The notes: generated by a model not told the origin, from the letters alone. 64,000 bases of DNA from Cellvibrio sp. UBA7671 (GCA_002483145.1 DLHJ01000013.1:186001-250000), one strand, 5' to 3'; positions 20,797 through 30,586 are shown, counted from the stretch's first letter. Program-made: numbers and translations.

Positions 20797-21921
20797 ATGA
20801 GCAAAAGAAACATCATTCCCCAAGCCAAGCGCTGGGTGGTAAAAATCGGCAGCGCACTTTTAACCAATGATGGCAAAGGGCTGGATGCAGTAGCAATTGC
20901 CGGCTGGGTCAAGCAGATGGCTGAGCTCCGCTTACGCGGAATTGAATTGGTGCTTGTGTCTTCCGGTGCAGTCGCTGCTGGTATGCGCCGCTTAGGTTGG
21001 GCTGCTCGCCCCACTGAAATCCATCAGTTACAAGCCGCTGCTGCTGTCGGCCAAATGAGTTTGATCCAAACCTACGAAGTGGAATTTCAGCGCTACGGTT
21101 TGCTCACCGCACAAGTGCTGTTGGATCATGACGATTTATCGTCGCGCCAGCGCTATTTAAATGCACGTTCCACATTGAAAACACTGATTGGATTTAATGT
21201 AGTGCCTGTCATTAATGAAAATGACACAGTGACCACCGAGGAAATCCGTTTTGGTGATAACGATACCCTTGGTGCGCTCGTTGCGAACTTAATCGAAGCC
21301 GATTTATTGGTCATTCTCACCGACCAAAAAGGTATGTACGACAGCGATCCTCGTTCCAATCCCAATGCGCAATTACTCAGCGAAATCGCTGCTGATGATA
21401 CCCGCCTCGAACAAATGGCGGGTGGCACTGGTGGTGCTTTGGGGCGCGGTGGAATGATTACCAAAGTGCGCGCTGCGCGCGTTGCCGCGCGTTCGGGGGC
21501 CGATACAGTCATTGTTGGCGGTCGCATCGACGATGCCTTATTGCGTATTGCCGCAGGTGAAAACCTCGGTACATTTTTGTGGGCTGAACAGCAACCGCAA
21601 GCCGCGCGCAAGCGCTGGATATCCGGCCAATTGCAAACCCGCGGTACCATTGTGTTGGATGATGGCGCAGCGCGCGTAGTGCGCGAGCAAGGCAAAAGTA
21701 TTTTGCCGGTGGGGGTAAAAGAAGTGCGCGGCGATTTCACCCGCGGTGACATGGTAATTTGCGAAGACCTGAACGGAAAAGAAATCGCGCGCGGATTAAT
21801 CAATTACCACGCCGACGAGGCGCGCAAAATTATCGGCAAACCCAGCAGCCAGATTTTCGATATTTTGGGTTATCAGGATGATAACGAATTAATTCATCGT
21901 GACAATCTGGTTTTAAGTTAA
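20797..21921 (+). CDS. proB: Glutamate 5-kinase
   Basis: A 374-residue enzyme that phosphorylates glutamate with ATP in the first step of proline synthesis. Residues about 1-260 are the amino-acid kinase domain ([61 protein letters not shown], the kinase signature [31 protein letters not shown]) and the remainder a PUA domain ([25 protein letters not shown]). Full length for the proteobacterial form. Position after obgE is the usual pseudomonad-type order. Confidence 0.96.
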   Translation: MSKRNIIPQAKRWVVKIGSALLTNDGKGLDAVAIAGWVKQMAELRLRGIELVLVSSGAVAAGMRRLGWAARPTEIHQLQAAAAVGQMSLIQTYEVEFQRYGLLTAQVLLDHDDLSSRQRYLNARSTLKTLIGFNVVPVINENDTVTTEEIRFGDNDTLGALVANLIEADLLVILTDQKGMYDSDPRSNPNAQLLSEIAADDTRLEQMAGGTGGALGRGGMITKVRAARVAARSGADTVIVGGRIDDALLRIAAGENLGTFLWAEQQPQAARKRWISGQLQTRGTIVLDDGAARVVREQGKSILPVGVKEVRGDFTRGDMVICEDLNGKEIARGLINYHADEARKIIGKPSSQIFDILGYQDDNELIHRDNLVLS

Positions 21922-21960
21922 TAGGTTGGTGTTGAGTTAATTTGTCTTTTGCTTAACGAT

Positions 21961-21993
21961 AAAAAACCCGCGTCAAAAACGCGGGTTTTTTTA
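21961..21993. terminator. Bidirectional intrinsic terminator
   Basis: A6, CCCGCGT (21967-21973), loop CAAAA, ACGCGGG (21979-21985), T7. It lies between proB (plus) and the PEP-CTERM gene (minus). Confidence 0.92.
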
Positions 21994-22003
21994 TTGCGCA
22001 GTA

Positions 22004-22612
22004 TTACTTCTGTGATTGCGACATTTTTGCCCGCAGTGCGATAACTGCCAGCATGCCAAGCAACAACAATAAGCTCGATGGTTCAGGTACGGAAATACTT
22101 GCTACATTTACTGTTGTTCCAGTGATGGTGTCGATCGATAGATCATTGCCGTACGCATCGCCGATTGTATTGACTGTCAGTGAAAAATTGCCGCTGCCAA
22201 TAGCGACGGCATTGAGCAGTACACTAAACAGCGTAAATTCGCCTGCCTGCAATAACTCCAAATCCAATGCATCATCAAAAGAAATTTCCAACGCGCTTAA
22301 CCAGTCCAGTCCGCTGCTGCTGTCTTGCAGGCTACCAAAACCGTTTAGGTCAAGCTGATTGCCCAATGTTGAGTCACCCCACAAAATGCTGCTGAAATTA
22401 AACAGACTGGCATCGTAATTAAAATTCACATCGTAAACGCCGAGTGCTGGCGCGCTGGCGTCACTCAAGCCGCTGATGCGCACCTGCACTTCAATATTGT
22501 CGCCAACATTGACGGCAGTTTGATTGGCGATAAGGTCAATGCTAATGGCATGGGCGTTGAGCGATAAGCTCAGGCCGAGAGCAAGTAAACCGGCGAATAA
22601 TTTTTTCATCAT
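22004..22612 (-). CDS. PEP-CTERM protein with a cohesin-like domain
   Basis: A 202-residue exported protein. After a signal peptide (KKLFAGLLALGLSLSLNAHA) the body resembles a cohesin-type beta-sandwich: VNVGDNIEVQVRISGL, then LGVYDVNFNYDASLFNFSSI, and later AGEFTLFSVLLNAVAIGSGNFSL. The C-terminus is a PEP-CTERM sorting signal: VPEPSSLLLLLGMLAVIALRAK, i.e. Pro-Glu-Pro, a hydrophobic helix and a basic end. Such proteins are cut by an exosortase and passed to the outer surface or exopolysaccharide; no exosortase gene is in the window. Its neighbour on the same strand, 13 bases upstream, encodes a nuclease with a dockerin repeat, so the two are probably co-transcribed and may bind one another. 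Confidence 0.82.
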   Translation of the reverse strand: MMKKLFAGLLALGLSLSLNAHAISIDLIANQTAVNVGDNIEVQVRISGLSDASAPALGVYDVNFNYDASLFNFSSILWGDSTLGNQLDLNGFGSLQDSSSGLDWLSALEISFDDALDLELLQAGEFTLFSVLLNAVAIGSGNFSLTVNTIGDAYGNDLSIDTITGTTVNVASISVPEPSSLLLLLGMLAVIALRAKMSQSQK

Positions 22613-22625
22613 AAACTCCTATTAA

Positions 22626-25139
22626 TTAGTTAATGGCGCAGCCAGTGCGAGTGCACTGCAAGGTGAGTGCGCGTGCGTCATTGGCATTAATGATTCCGTC
22701 GCCATTCACATCGCGTTGGTCAAATGCGGTTGGCGTTACGCCGCGCGCATTGGTCACGAGCTGCACATCGCTTTTATCGACGTCGCCGTCGCCATCCAAA
22801 TCGATAATTAATTTGAGTGAAACCACTAGCGGATCATGATCAGAAGAACGATAGGCATCGGTGCTATAAAAATTCGCAATTTGCGCGGCAGATTTAAATT
22901 CGGTGTTGTAGTCGAGGCTGATAGGTTCGTCGGCGTTGATGTGCCAATCAGCGGCATACAAGACTTGTGGTGTTAATGCATTGCTCGCCAGTCCATGATC
23001 CAGATAGCCGGCTTGTCCATCAAATACATAGGAGTAAGCGGCGTCGCCGCCGAAATGGTTAATCAAATCGGTATAGCCAGCGTTGATAATTTGGACGATG
23101 GGGTTTTCTTTAGCGTAAGCATTTAAATCGCCGATGATTAAATAATCGCGATCATTCACGCCGGTCGGATGGGTGCCCAGCCAATTTACTAATGCAGTGG
23201 CCGCTTGGGTTCGGGTGATATTGCAATTGCCTTGACCATCACCGATATCGAGATCACCTAAATCATTACAATCCGAACCTTTGGATTTCAGGTGATTAAC
23301 GGCGACTGTAGCAATCGCACGGTTGCTATTGGCGCGGAAACTTTGCGCGAGTGCCGGGCGGTTTTTGGTATCGATAAATTGTGAATCGACACTTGAATCG
23401 AGAATCGCTGTCTTACCAATCGCAGTGGCTTTGTCACTGCGATAAATAAATCCAACAGCGATTTCATCGGTACCGATTTTATTCACTCCTGGATTAATAT
23501 ATTTCCATGCGCTGGTTCCGGTAGCGGCATTGACTGCTGCTGTTAATTCGGCGATTGCACTGGTGCTGCCGTAGCCATCGTTTTCAATTTCAATCAGGCC
23601 GATCACGTCGGCGTTCAAGCCCACCAGTGCGCTGACAATTTTTGCTTTTTGCCGTGCAAATTCCGTTGCTGTATTAGCGCCGCGTGAGGTTGGGAAACCG
23701 CCGCCAGTTCCGTTACCGTTGAAAAAGTTCAGCACGTTAAAGCTGGCGATTTTTAAATTCGCCGCCGAATCTGTTACAGGTGCAAGTGGGCGTGCATTGG
23801 TATTAACAAAATTTGGTGTGCTGGTGGGGAGAATGCGGTACACACCAAAATCGTAAGTGATCACACCTTGCAGATTCGCTACTGTATCGCCACTGCGTAA
23901 AGTATTTTCAGCAGACAAACCCGGAGCAGGGAAAATTACCGGATCAGGATTTTGCAGGTTGCTTGCGTCATCCATCATCAACTTATTCAAATTATTTTGC
24001 GCCTGCAACACATTGGCTGCTGCACCGGGTTCGACCACATTGGTTGGTTGTTGCAAACGGCCATTAGCCAGCAATAATTGTCCGTAGCGACCCAATTGAT
24101 AGGTTTCATTGACGGTGAGGGTTTGTGCTATCGCCACTGACATGCCTTCGATTTTTTCAAATGCATCCAGTGATGCAACAGGCCAGGAAATGGTCGCAGG
24201 TGTTGGCAATGTTTGGTTGTTCGCACACACAGTGACAGTGGCGTTATTGAGTTGAGTTAACTCAAATGTTTCTGCCACCACACCACTTACTCGTACGCGA
24301 TCACCCACAGAAACCGGTGTGGTGCTGGCGATATAAATGCCTTCTGAGGTGTTTGCATTACCATCGTTGTCGGCATCTTCTTCCTGAATAAAAAATCCGC
24401 CGAGTTGATTGGCGTTTTGGAAATCGGCCACCACGATGGCTTCGATGCTGATGTTATTGCCGACTAACGCGCTCGCAGTTCCTGATCCTTGAATGCTTGC
24501 GATGCGTGTTGCACTTTCACCGCACTTGCCAGCAGTGCCGCCACCATTATTGTTGCCACCGCCGTTGCTGCTGCCTTGATAAGTGCCGAGGTGATCGACG
24601 GTATCCTGTGCGTAACCTTCCCATTCCAGCGCCGGATCAAAACTATTGTTGATGCTTACGTCGCCGGTGGTGATAGAGGTTTTACGGCGCAAGGTATTGT
24701 CTGCGGTGCTGGTAAAACCTGTGCCCCATTCGCTGCCGGGATCAACGCCGACTTGCCCGATGCTATCCAAAACCGTGTTGCCATTTTTCAACACAATCGC
24801 ATCGTCGCCGTTAAACCAGCCTGAACTATTGGTTTGGTTGGCTGTGGCCAAAATCGTCGCATTGGCACTGCCGTGAGCAAGCACAAACACACCATTGGCG
24901 GGAATGCTGCCGGTGAGGTTGACGGTCAGGCCCGCGCTGTTGCTACCGTTGAAATACATCTCGACTTTGTAGCCACTTAAACTAATTGCGCTAGCGCTGC
25001 TGTTGTAAATCTCCAGCGCTTTATTGTTGCTGCTGCCTTCAATGTATTCGGAAAAGTACAGATCGGCGGCGGCGGGTAGCGCGCTCAGGCTTGCAATCGC
25101 GACCGCCAATAATAGCGGCTTGTGGGTCTTATAGTTCAT
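22626..25139 (-). CDS. ExeM/NucH-type extracellular nuclease with lamin-tail and dockerin domains
   Basis: An 837-residue secreted protein. Order: signal peptide (to about residue 25); a lamin-tail domain (DLYFSEYIEGSSNNKALEIYN ... ALAHGSANA-like, about 26-170); an OB-like region (about 210-315); an endonuclease/exonuclease/phosphatase domain (about 450-775); and a C-terminal dockerin repeat. The EEP residues are visible: IASFNVLNFFNG, GLIEIENDGYG, AVNHLKSKGSDC, IIGDLNAYAKENP and SSDHDPLVVSL. The dockerin part has two calcium-binding loops, DLDGDGDVDKSD and DVNGDGIINAND. ExeM-type enzymes degrade extracellular DNA for nutrition or biofilm turnover. The dockerin beside a cohesin-like PEP-CTERM protein hints at surface docking. 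Confidence 0.88.
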   Translation of the reverse strand: MNYKTHKPLLLAVAIASLSALPAAADLYFSEYIEGSSNNKALEIYNSSASAISLSGYKVEMYFNGSNSAGLTVNLTGSIPANGVFVLAHGSANATILATANQTNSSGWFNGDDAIVLKNGNTVLDSIGQVGVDPGSEWGTGFTSTADNTLRRKTSITTGDVSINNSFDPALEWEGYAQDTVDHLGTYQGSSNGGGNNNGGGTAGKCGESATRIASIQGSGTASALVGNNISIEAIVVADFQNANQLGGFFIQEEDADNDGNANTSEGIYIASTTPVSVGDRVRVSGVVAETFELTQLNNATVTVCANNQTLPTPATISWPVASLDAFEKIEGMSVAIAQTLTVNETYQLGRYGQLLLANGRLQQPTNVVEPGAAANVLQAQNNLNKLMMDDASNLQNPDPVIFPAPGLSAENTLRSGDTVANLQGVITYDFGVYRILPTSTPNFVNTNARPLAPVTDSAANLKIASFNVLNFFNGNGTGGGFPTSRGANTATEFARQKAKIVSALVGLNADVIGLIEIENDGYGSTSAIAELTAAVNAATGTSAWKYINPGVNKIGTDEIAVGFIYRSDKATAIGKTAILDSSVDSQFIDTKNRPALAQSFRANSNRAIATVAVNHLKSKGSDCNDLGDLDIGDGQGNCNITRTQAATALVNWLGTHPTGVNDRDYLIIGDLNAYAKENPIVQIINAGYTDLINHFGGDAAYSYVFDGQAGYLDHGLASNALTPQVLYAADWHINADEPISLDYNTEFKSAAQIANFYSTDAYRSSDHDPLVVSLKLIIDLDGDGDVDKSDVQLVTNARGVTPTAFDQRDVNGDGIINANDARALTLQCTRTGCAIN

Positions 25140-25442
25140 GGTTGGCTCCCTGTTAAACCTGGTGGGTTTGATGATCGTGGAGCGCAGCTTAGGGGGAGTT
25201 TGTTACGGAGCCGTGGCGGGATTTGGTCGTTTGTGTGATGTTTTTGTGACGCCAGAATGCAATTGTCGGATCGCTGGCTATAGCGAATCCTTCTACAGGA
25301 AATGTAAAGATGGGGAACTTGCGGCGAAAGTGGGGAGTCCGAACTGTCCACCCTTTTAATCTAGGCAATCTGACTTGAAACGATAACGCTGTGATCTGTA
25401 CGTCTGCATCTGTGTAGACAAAGACGCTGTATGGAGGTTTTT

Positions 25443-26036
25443 ATGAACACCAGAAACGATCTTTTGCTCGATAAGATTGAACTTCGCACCCCGCTCACCT
25501 CCGATGGTGACGCACTCAAAGGCTTGCTCGCTACCACGCCCGTCCTCGACGGCAATTCCGTGCAGTGCACACTCCTGCAATGTGGCCATTTTGCCAAAAC
25601 TTCAGTTGCGGCTTTTTTGCACGGACGGCTGGTGGGGTTTGTATCGGCTTATTATCCACCCAACGAACCGCAAACTTTGTTTGTGTGGCAAGTGGTGGTC
25701 TCGCAACAATTGCGCGATCTCGGTTTGGGTAAAAAAATGCTGCACTGGTTGGTCGCCCAGCCCGCGTGTGAACAAGCTGTGCGCCTGGTGACGGCGATCG
25801 GCATTAAAAATTCGGTCTCCTGGTCGATGTTCGATAGTTTTGCGCGTGATATAGGCGCCTTACCCATCAAATCCTTTGTGACTCCGCTAACACCGAAAGA
25901 CGGTTACGAGCAAGACGAATACCTGCTGCGTATTTCCCCGCTCCCCAATCGCGCCGAGCAATCTGCAAGCGACCCACTGGAGGATCTCAAAGCCAGCGGC
26001 TCACATATCTCGGCGATGCGTCGCTGGTTGGATTAG
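25443..26036 (+). CDS. ectA: L-2,4-diaminobutyrate N-acetyltransferase (EctA), orphan
   Basis: About 197 residues with a GNAT fold. The run VLDGNSVQCTLLQCGHFAKT ... GRLVGFVSAYYPPNEPQTLFVWQVVV matches EctA (LDxNSxYxYLLLxxxF ... GFVSGY ... P.T.FxWQVAV), and LRDLGLGKKMLHWL is the acetyl-CoA loop. EctA acetylates diaminobutyrate in ectoine synthesis, but ectB, ectC and the EctR regulator are not adjacent, so it is an orphan here. The open frame begins at the ATG at 25431, yet GGAGG (25433-25437) with five T's before the ATG at 25443 is an ideal ribosome-binding site, so I take 25443. The product may serve N-acetyl-diaminobutyrate formation or ectoine made with genes elsewhere. Confidence 0.82.
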   Translation: MNTRNDLLLDKIELRTPLTSDGDALKGLLATTPVLDGNSVQCTLLQCGHFAKTSVAAFLHGRLVGFVSAYYPPNEPQTLFVWQVVVSQQLRDLGLGKKMLHWLVAQPACEQAVRLVTAIGIKNSVSWSMFDSFARDIGALPIKSFVTPLTPKDGYEQDEYLLRISPLPNRAEQSASDPLEDLKASGSHISAMRRWLD

Positions 26037-26153
26037 TTTAGCGGCGACCTTTGGTCGCTCGCCCCCTGCGACAATTTGTCACTATCGGTGGCGCATTAAA
26101 GCGCATAAGGTTTCACCCAAAATACGCAAGCCATGCATATAAGGGTGAGATAA

Positions 26154-28487
26154 GTGAGAAGACTGCAATACCTAAGCGCGATGGTAATCGCGAGCTTTGG
26201 GGCTGTTGGTGTGGCCCAAGCGCATGAAGAGGTGCTGAAAAAATCCAAGCGCGCTAAAAATGCCGAAGTTGAAGAAGTAAAAGTTTGGGGCGAGGCGCGC
26301 GACAGCTCGGCATCCGGTTATACCAATCCCACCAGCGTTCTGACCCAGGAAGATATGGTCAGCATCAACGCGACTACCACTGAAGATCTGGTCAAATACG
26401 AGCCGAGTCTCGTTATCCGCAAACGTTACATTGGCGATTCCAACGGCACCCTGGGTTTGCGTGGTTCCAATATGTTTGCCACGCCGCGTTCAATGGTATT
26501 TGCCGATGGCGTGCCCCTGCATTACTTTTTGCAAACCCGCTGGAGCGGCGCGCCGCGTTGGACCATGGTGAGTGCAAGTGAAATTGCGCAGGTAGAAATT
26601 CTCTACGGCCCTTTCTCTGCCGAGTACAGCGGCAACTCCATGGGCGGTGTGATCCTGATTGAAACCGCGATTCCGCAAGAGCGACAAGTGCATTTGGATC
26701 TGGATTATTTCTCGCAAGATTTTTCTGCGTACGGTTTTAGTGATCGCCTCGACGGCTACAAAACTTTTGTCTCCTACGGTGAAACGTTTGGCGATTTCAG
26801 CTTGTATCTTTCCTACAACCGTTTGGAAAATGAGAGCCAACCCCAGTCCTATTATTTTGACAGCAAGCGCACGCTGAATAACGCCACGCCTGTGACAGGT
26901 ATGGTCACAGACACCGATGTATTTGGTAAACCCGCGTACTATTTTGGCGATACCGGCATAGAGCAGGCGGTTACCGATAATTTCAAAATTAAAGTGGGTT
27001 ACGATTTTGACAACTGGTCGAGCTTGTTAAATATCGCCTATGAAGATCGCAACACCCTGCGCGATACCCCGAATACCTATCTAACCAATGCGGCCGGCAA
27101 TAAAGTCTGGTCGGGCAATTTTATTCAGGATGGTATCGCGATTACCGTTCCCGCATCGCGCTTGGGCGCCAGCGAATTGGATCGTCGCAGTTTGTCCACC
27201 GGCTTGCGGATAAAAGGCGAGTTAAACGAGCAGTTGCGCTTTGAAGGCAATGTGAGTGACTTCCGGATTTTGGAAGACAACTCGCGTGCATCCAGTCATT
27301 CACTGCAAGATCCATTATTCAAAGGTCGCGGACAAACCACTGACTATCAGGACACAGGTTGGCAAACGGCTGAAGGTAAATTTGTTTTTACCGGCATAGA
27401 TGCCATGGAATTGATTTCCGGCGTTCGTTACGAAACCTACGAGCTCAATTTGGACGTATTTAATTCCGCTAATTGGGAGCAGGCGGACAACGCAGGTTTT
27501 GCTAGTCGTTCCGGTGGTGAAACCAATATCGCTGCCGCATTTGTGCAAATGAATTGGGATGTCATTGAGCGTTGGGATTTGGCATTGGGCGGCCGCTATG
27601 AGCAGTGGCAAAGTAAAAATGGTTATTACAGCAAAGATATCGCCGCCACACCGGCTTTTGATCTGGTTGAAGTTGCCGATGCAGATCGCAATCAATTCTC
27701 GCCAAAATTTTCACTGGGTTATGTTCCCGCTGAATACTGGTTGGTGCGTTACTCCTTGGCAAAAGCCTATCGCTTTCCGATTGTGGAAGAATTATTTACC
27801 CAGAGTTCAAATTATTCATCGGTTGTACAAGCACAACCGGATTTAAAACCGGAAAATGGTTTGCATCACAACCTGATGTTTGAAAAACAATTTGATGCAG
27901 GTTATGCGCGCATCAATATTTTTACCGAGACGATTAAGGATGCGATTGAGTCGCAAACCACGTTTTTGCCAAGCGGCTCCACTGTTCCCTCTGTTACTAC
28001 CTTTGCTGCTGTCGATGAAGTGGAAACAGATGGTGTTGAGTTAATTTTAAATCGCTATGGCGTACTGGTACCGGAGTTGGATATACGTTTCAATCTGGCT
28101 TATACCAAATCCATCATCACCGACAACTCAACGGCGGAAGCCAATAATCCAGCCGGCACTAAAAGTTTTGAAGGTAATGAGTACCCCCGCATGCCGCGCT
28201 GGCGTGGCAATTTGATGGCGACTTATCACGCAACCGATCGTTGGGATTTGAGTGCAAACCTGCAATACGCCGATAAAAGTTTTGGTCGCCTCGACAATAC
28301 CGACACTGCTGAGCAAGTGATGGGTGCGCAGGATGGTTACACCCGCGTTGGCGTAAAAACTACTTACGATCTTAGCGACCAAATCGAAGTGGGTTTTGGT
28401 ATTGATAACCTCACCGATGAAGAGAGTTATGTTGCACACCCATGGCCAGGTAGAAGTCTGTATTTAAGTCTCTCTTACGATATGTAA
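26154..28487 (+). CDS. TonB-dependent outer-membrane receptor
   Basis: A 777-residue receptor. It starts at a GTG (26154) with AGGGTGA upstream; the signal peptide ends near VAQAHEE. The plug domain (about 50-180) shows TTEDLVKYEPSLVIRKRY ... LGLRGSNMFATPRSMVFADGVPLHYF ... IAQVEILYGPFSAEYSGNSMGGVILIET, and the rest is a 22-strand-type barrel ending in RSLYLSLSYDM with the terminal aromatic-containing strand. The following gene encodes a PepSY membrane protein, a pairing common in siderophore or metal-chelate uptake. I found no clear Fur box upstream, so the ligand (ferric chelate, other metal, or saccharide) is open. Confidence 0.9.
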   Translation: MRRLQYLSAMVIASFGAVGVAQAHEEVLKKSKRAKNAEVEEVKVWGEARDSSASGYTNPTSVLTQEDMVSINATTTEDLVKYEPSLVIRKRYIGDSNGTLGLRGSNMFATPRSMVFADGVPLHYFLQTRWSGAPRWTMVSASEIAQVEILYGPFSAEYSGNSMGGVILIETAIPQERQVHLDLDYFSQDFSAYGFSDRLDGYKTFVSYGETFGDFSLYLSYNRLENESQPQSYYFDSKRTLNNATPVTGMVTDTDVFGKPAYYFGDTGIEQAVTDNFKIKVGYDFDNWSSLLNIAYEDRNTLRDTPNTYLTNAAGNKVWSGNFIQDGIAITVPASRLGASELDRRSLSTGLRIKGELNEQLRFEGNVSDFRILEDNSRASSHSLQDPLFKGRGQTTDYQDTGWQTAEGKFVFTGIDAMELISGVRYETYELNLDVFNSANWEQADNAGFASRSGGETNIAAAFVQMNWDVIERWDLALGGRYEQWQSKNGYYSKDIAATPAFDLVEVADADRNQFSPKFSLGYVPAEYWLVRYSLAKAYRFPIVEELFTQSSNYSSVVQAQPDLKPENGLHHNLMFEKQFDAGYARINIFTETIKDAIESQTTFLPSGSTVPSVTTFAAVDEVETDGVELILNRYGVLVPELDIRFNLAYTKSIITDNSTAEANNPAGTKSFEGNEYPRMPRWRGNLMATYHATDRWDLSANLQYADKSFGRLDNTDTAEQVMGAQDGYTRVGVKTTYDLSDQIEVGFGIDNLTDEESYVAHPWPGRSLYLSLSYDM

Positions 28488-28492
28488 TTTAC

Positions 28493-28517
28493 GTAGCTCC
28501 CAAGCTCTGCCTGGGAG
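28493..28517 (+). repeat. GTAG-headed REP-like hairpin
   Basis: GTAG (28493-28496) then CTCCCA (28497-28502), a nine-base loop, and TGGGAG (28512-28517); flanking G28496/C28518 extend the pairing. It lies between the receptor and the PepSY gene and is followed by an A-rich stretch, so it is not a terminator for the plus strand. Confidence 0.5.
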
Positions 28518-28563
28518 CGATAAATAAAAACTATAATCTCCCCGAGAAAATGTGAGAGCAAAC

Positions 28564-29853
28564 ATGGCAGAAAATACTAACAATCAAAAAGCCCTTTACC
28601 GCACTATCTGGCGCTGGCATTTTTACGCTGGGATTTTCTCAATTCCCTTTGTCATCATTCTTGCGTTGACCGGTGCAATCTATTTATTCAAGCCTCATTA
28701 CGAGCACTGGCAAGAAAGTGATTATCGCGGGTTGCAAATGAGCGGTGAGGCTCTTGCGCCCAACCAACAAATTGCCGCTGCGCTTGCTGCCATCGACGGC
28801 GGAAAATTATTAAGTTATCGCCTGCCGCAAGCACCTGATGAAGCTGTTTTAATAAAAGTGCAGGGCGATACCAACTGGATGGTCTTTGTAAATCCTTACA
28901 CCGGTGCCGTGCTTGCAAAAGAGCGCAGTGACGAACAATTAATGAATATCGTCAAAACACTTCACGGCGAATTACTGCTCGGCACTGTTGGCTCTATATT
29001 GGTAGAGCTCGCGGCTTGCTGGGCGATTGTCTTAATCGTCACCGGTTTGTATTTGTGGTGGCCGCGCAATGCGCATGGGTTGGCCGGAATTATTTACCCG
29101 CGCCTGCGCGATGGCAGCCGAACATTCTGGCGGGATATTCACGCCGTCACTGGCATCTGGATTTCTGCATTCGCATTATTTTTATTGGTCACCGGTTTAC
29201 CTTGGGCATTGGTGTGGGGTGCCGCATTAAAAGAAGTGCGTGCAGTTGATTTTTCCTCGCAGCAGGATTGGACCCAAAGCCGCGCCCAAGAACACGACCA
29301 TTGGCGTGCACAAGCCAGCGATACATTTAATTTAACCCCGGAAGTTTTAACAGCAGCCCAGCAATTGAATTTGCCTGCGCCAGTTGAGCTGAGTGTGGCA
29401 AGCACCCATCACATCAGCTGGAAAGCCTCATCGCAAACCGGCAACCGCCCGGTACGTGCAGATGTGTGGCTCAATGGCGATGGCAGTATCGAAAAGCAAA
29501 GTGGTTTTGCGGAAAAAAAATTAATCGATCGCGCCATTGGTGTCGGCATAGCCGCGCACGAGGGTTATTTGTTTGGCTGGTTTAATCTGGTGTTGGGTGT
29601 GCTCACCTGTGTGGGATTAATTTTAATTAGCGTTAGCGGATTTATTTTGTGGCGTAAACGTAAACCGGATTCGGTATTGGGCGCGCCTCAACCAATGCCC
29701 GCCCGTATTGGTTTCGGAATAGTTGCGATCACCATAGGTTTAGCAATATTTCTTCCGCTATTGGCTATTTCATTGGTTGCACTTTTGATAATTGAATTTA
29801 TTTTTTTAAGGCGAATCAATGGTGTCAGCCAATGGTTGGGGTTAAGCAAATAG
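28564..29853 (+). CDS. PepSY-associated inner-membrane protein
   Basis: About 429 residues. It has the PepSY_TM layout: a first helix (WHFYAGIFSIPFVIILALTGAIYLF), a periplasmic PepSY segment (VQGDTNWMVFVNPYTGAVLAKERSDEQLMNIVKTLHGELLLG), helices at about 140-165 and 185-215 with the conserved FWRDIHAVTGIWIS, a second periplasmic region, and further helices to the end. Family members are found beside siderophore receptors and several act as inner-membrane ferric-siderophore reductases. The GTG at 28552 is in frame, but the ATG at 28564 with GAGAG six bases upstream fits better. It probably forms one unit with the receptor. Confidence 0.87.
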   Translation: MAENTNNQKALYRTIWRWHFYAGIFSIPFVIILALTGAIYLFKPHYEHWQESDYRGLQMSGEALAPNQQIAAALAAIDGGKLLSYRLPQAPDEAVLIKVQGDTNWMVFVNPYTGAVLAKERSDEQLMNIVKTLHGELLLGTVGSILVELAACWAIVLIVTGLYLWWPRNAHGLAGIIYPRLRDGSRTFWRDIHAVTGIWISAFALFLLVTGLPWALVWGAALKEVRAVDFSSQQDWTQSRAQEHDHWRAQASDTFNLTPEVLTAAQQLNLPAPVELSVASTHHISWKASSQTGNRPVRADVWLNGDGSIEKQSGFAEKKLIDRAIGVGIAAHEGYLFGWFNLVLGVLTCVGLILISVSGFILWRKRKPDSVLGAPQPMPARIGFGIVAITIGLAIFLPLLAISLVALLIIEFIFLRRINGVSQWLGLSK

Positions 29854-29878
29854 CCATGCCACTTTTAATATGAAACTC

Positions 29879-30586
29879 TTATTGTTTTTCCAACAAGCTC
29901 GGCCACAATTGCGCCCAGGTTTTCCAATTATGTTTTCCTGTTTGCGTTACTGTGTGGCCTTGCGGTAAAAGGTTGGCTAATAACCCGTTAGGCGCTGCGA
30001 ATTTATCATTCGTACCGTAAGCAAGATAAATTTTATTTTTTGTTTCGTCGGGCAGCTGTGTTAACCAAGGCCATAAATTGACATCGCGCGGAGCTTGTGG
30101 GGCAGCAGTCTTTTCAAGCAAATAACTGTAGTCTTGTTGGTCGCCAAGATAGGGCGCAAGAATAAATATTTTTTCAATGTCGTCCGGGTATTGTTTTATA
30201 TAAAGCAGTGAGCCAAACCCGCCCAGCGAAGTCCCGCCTAAATAAATTTCACTATAGCCTGCATCCAGTGCGGGTTTGATAATGTCCTGCCGCAACCGGT
30301 CAATGATGGTGCGCGCTTCGTAATATTTAAAATGGGCATCTACCGCAATCACATCCATATCGGGATGGGCGGAGTGAATAAAATCAATCACGCCATGCTT
30401 ATCAAATACCTTAGCCTTGTCACCAATACCGGGCAGCAATACCATCAATTGACGGGCACTTTTATTTTGTTGTTCCGCATGTTGTGTGTAGTGAATTGTC
30501 TTTATCGGTATCGATGTGCTTTGCAGATAGTAACAGCTGGTTAGTAATGCAAGCAGGGGCAAGCTGGCGAGTGTTTTCAGGCGCAT
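29879..30586 (-). CDS. Lipoprotein alpha/beta hydrolase
   Basis: About 235 residues. The signal peptide ends LALLTSC|YY, a lipobox with Cys18. The mature part has an alpha/beta hydrolase core: LMVLLPGIGDKAKVFD near the oxyanion position, the nucleophile elbow IYLGGTSLGGFGSLLYI (Ser about 140), an Asp in YLAYGTNDKFAAPNG, and a His in TGKHNWKTW as the probable catalytic base. Substrate unknown. I chose the ATG at 30586 (GGAAG upstream) rather than 30598 because it gives a normal lipoprotein signal. It is convergent with the PepSY gene and shows no operon partner. Confidence 0.75.
   Translation of the reverse strand: MRLKTLASLPLLALLTSCYYLQSTSIPIKTIHYTQHAEQQNKSARQLMVLLPGIGDKAKVFDKHGVIDFIHSAHPDMDVIAVDAHFKYYEARTIIDRLRQDIIKPALDAGYSEIYLGGTSLGGFGSLLYIKQYPDDIEKIFILAPYLGDQQDYSYLLEKTAAPQAPRDVNLWPWLTQLPDETKNKIYLAYGTNDKFAAPNGLLANLLPQGHTVTQTGKHNWKTWAQLWPSLLEKQ

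Noticed and set aside
26037-26153. Fur box upstream of the TonB-dependent receptor
   Set aside because: No stretch resembles the GATAATGATAATCATTATC-type consensus; only a short GCGACC/GGTCGC hairpin is seen.
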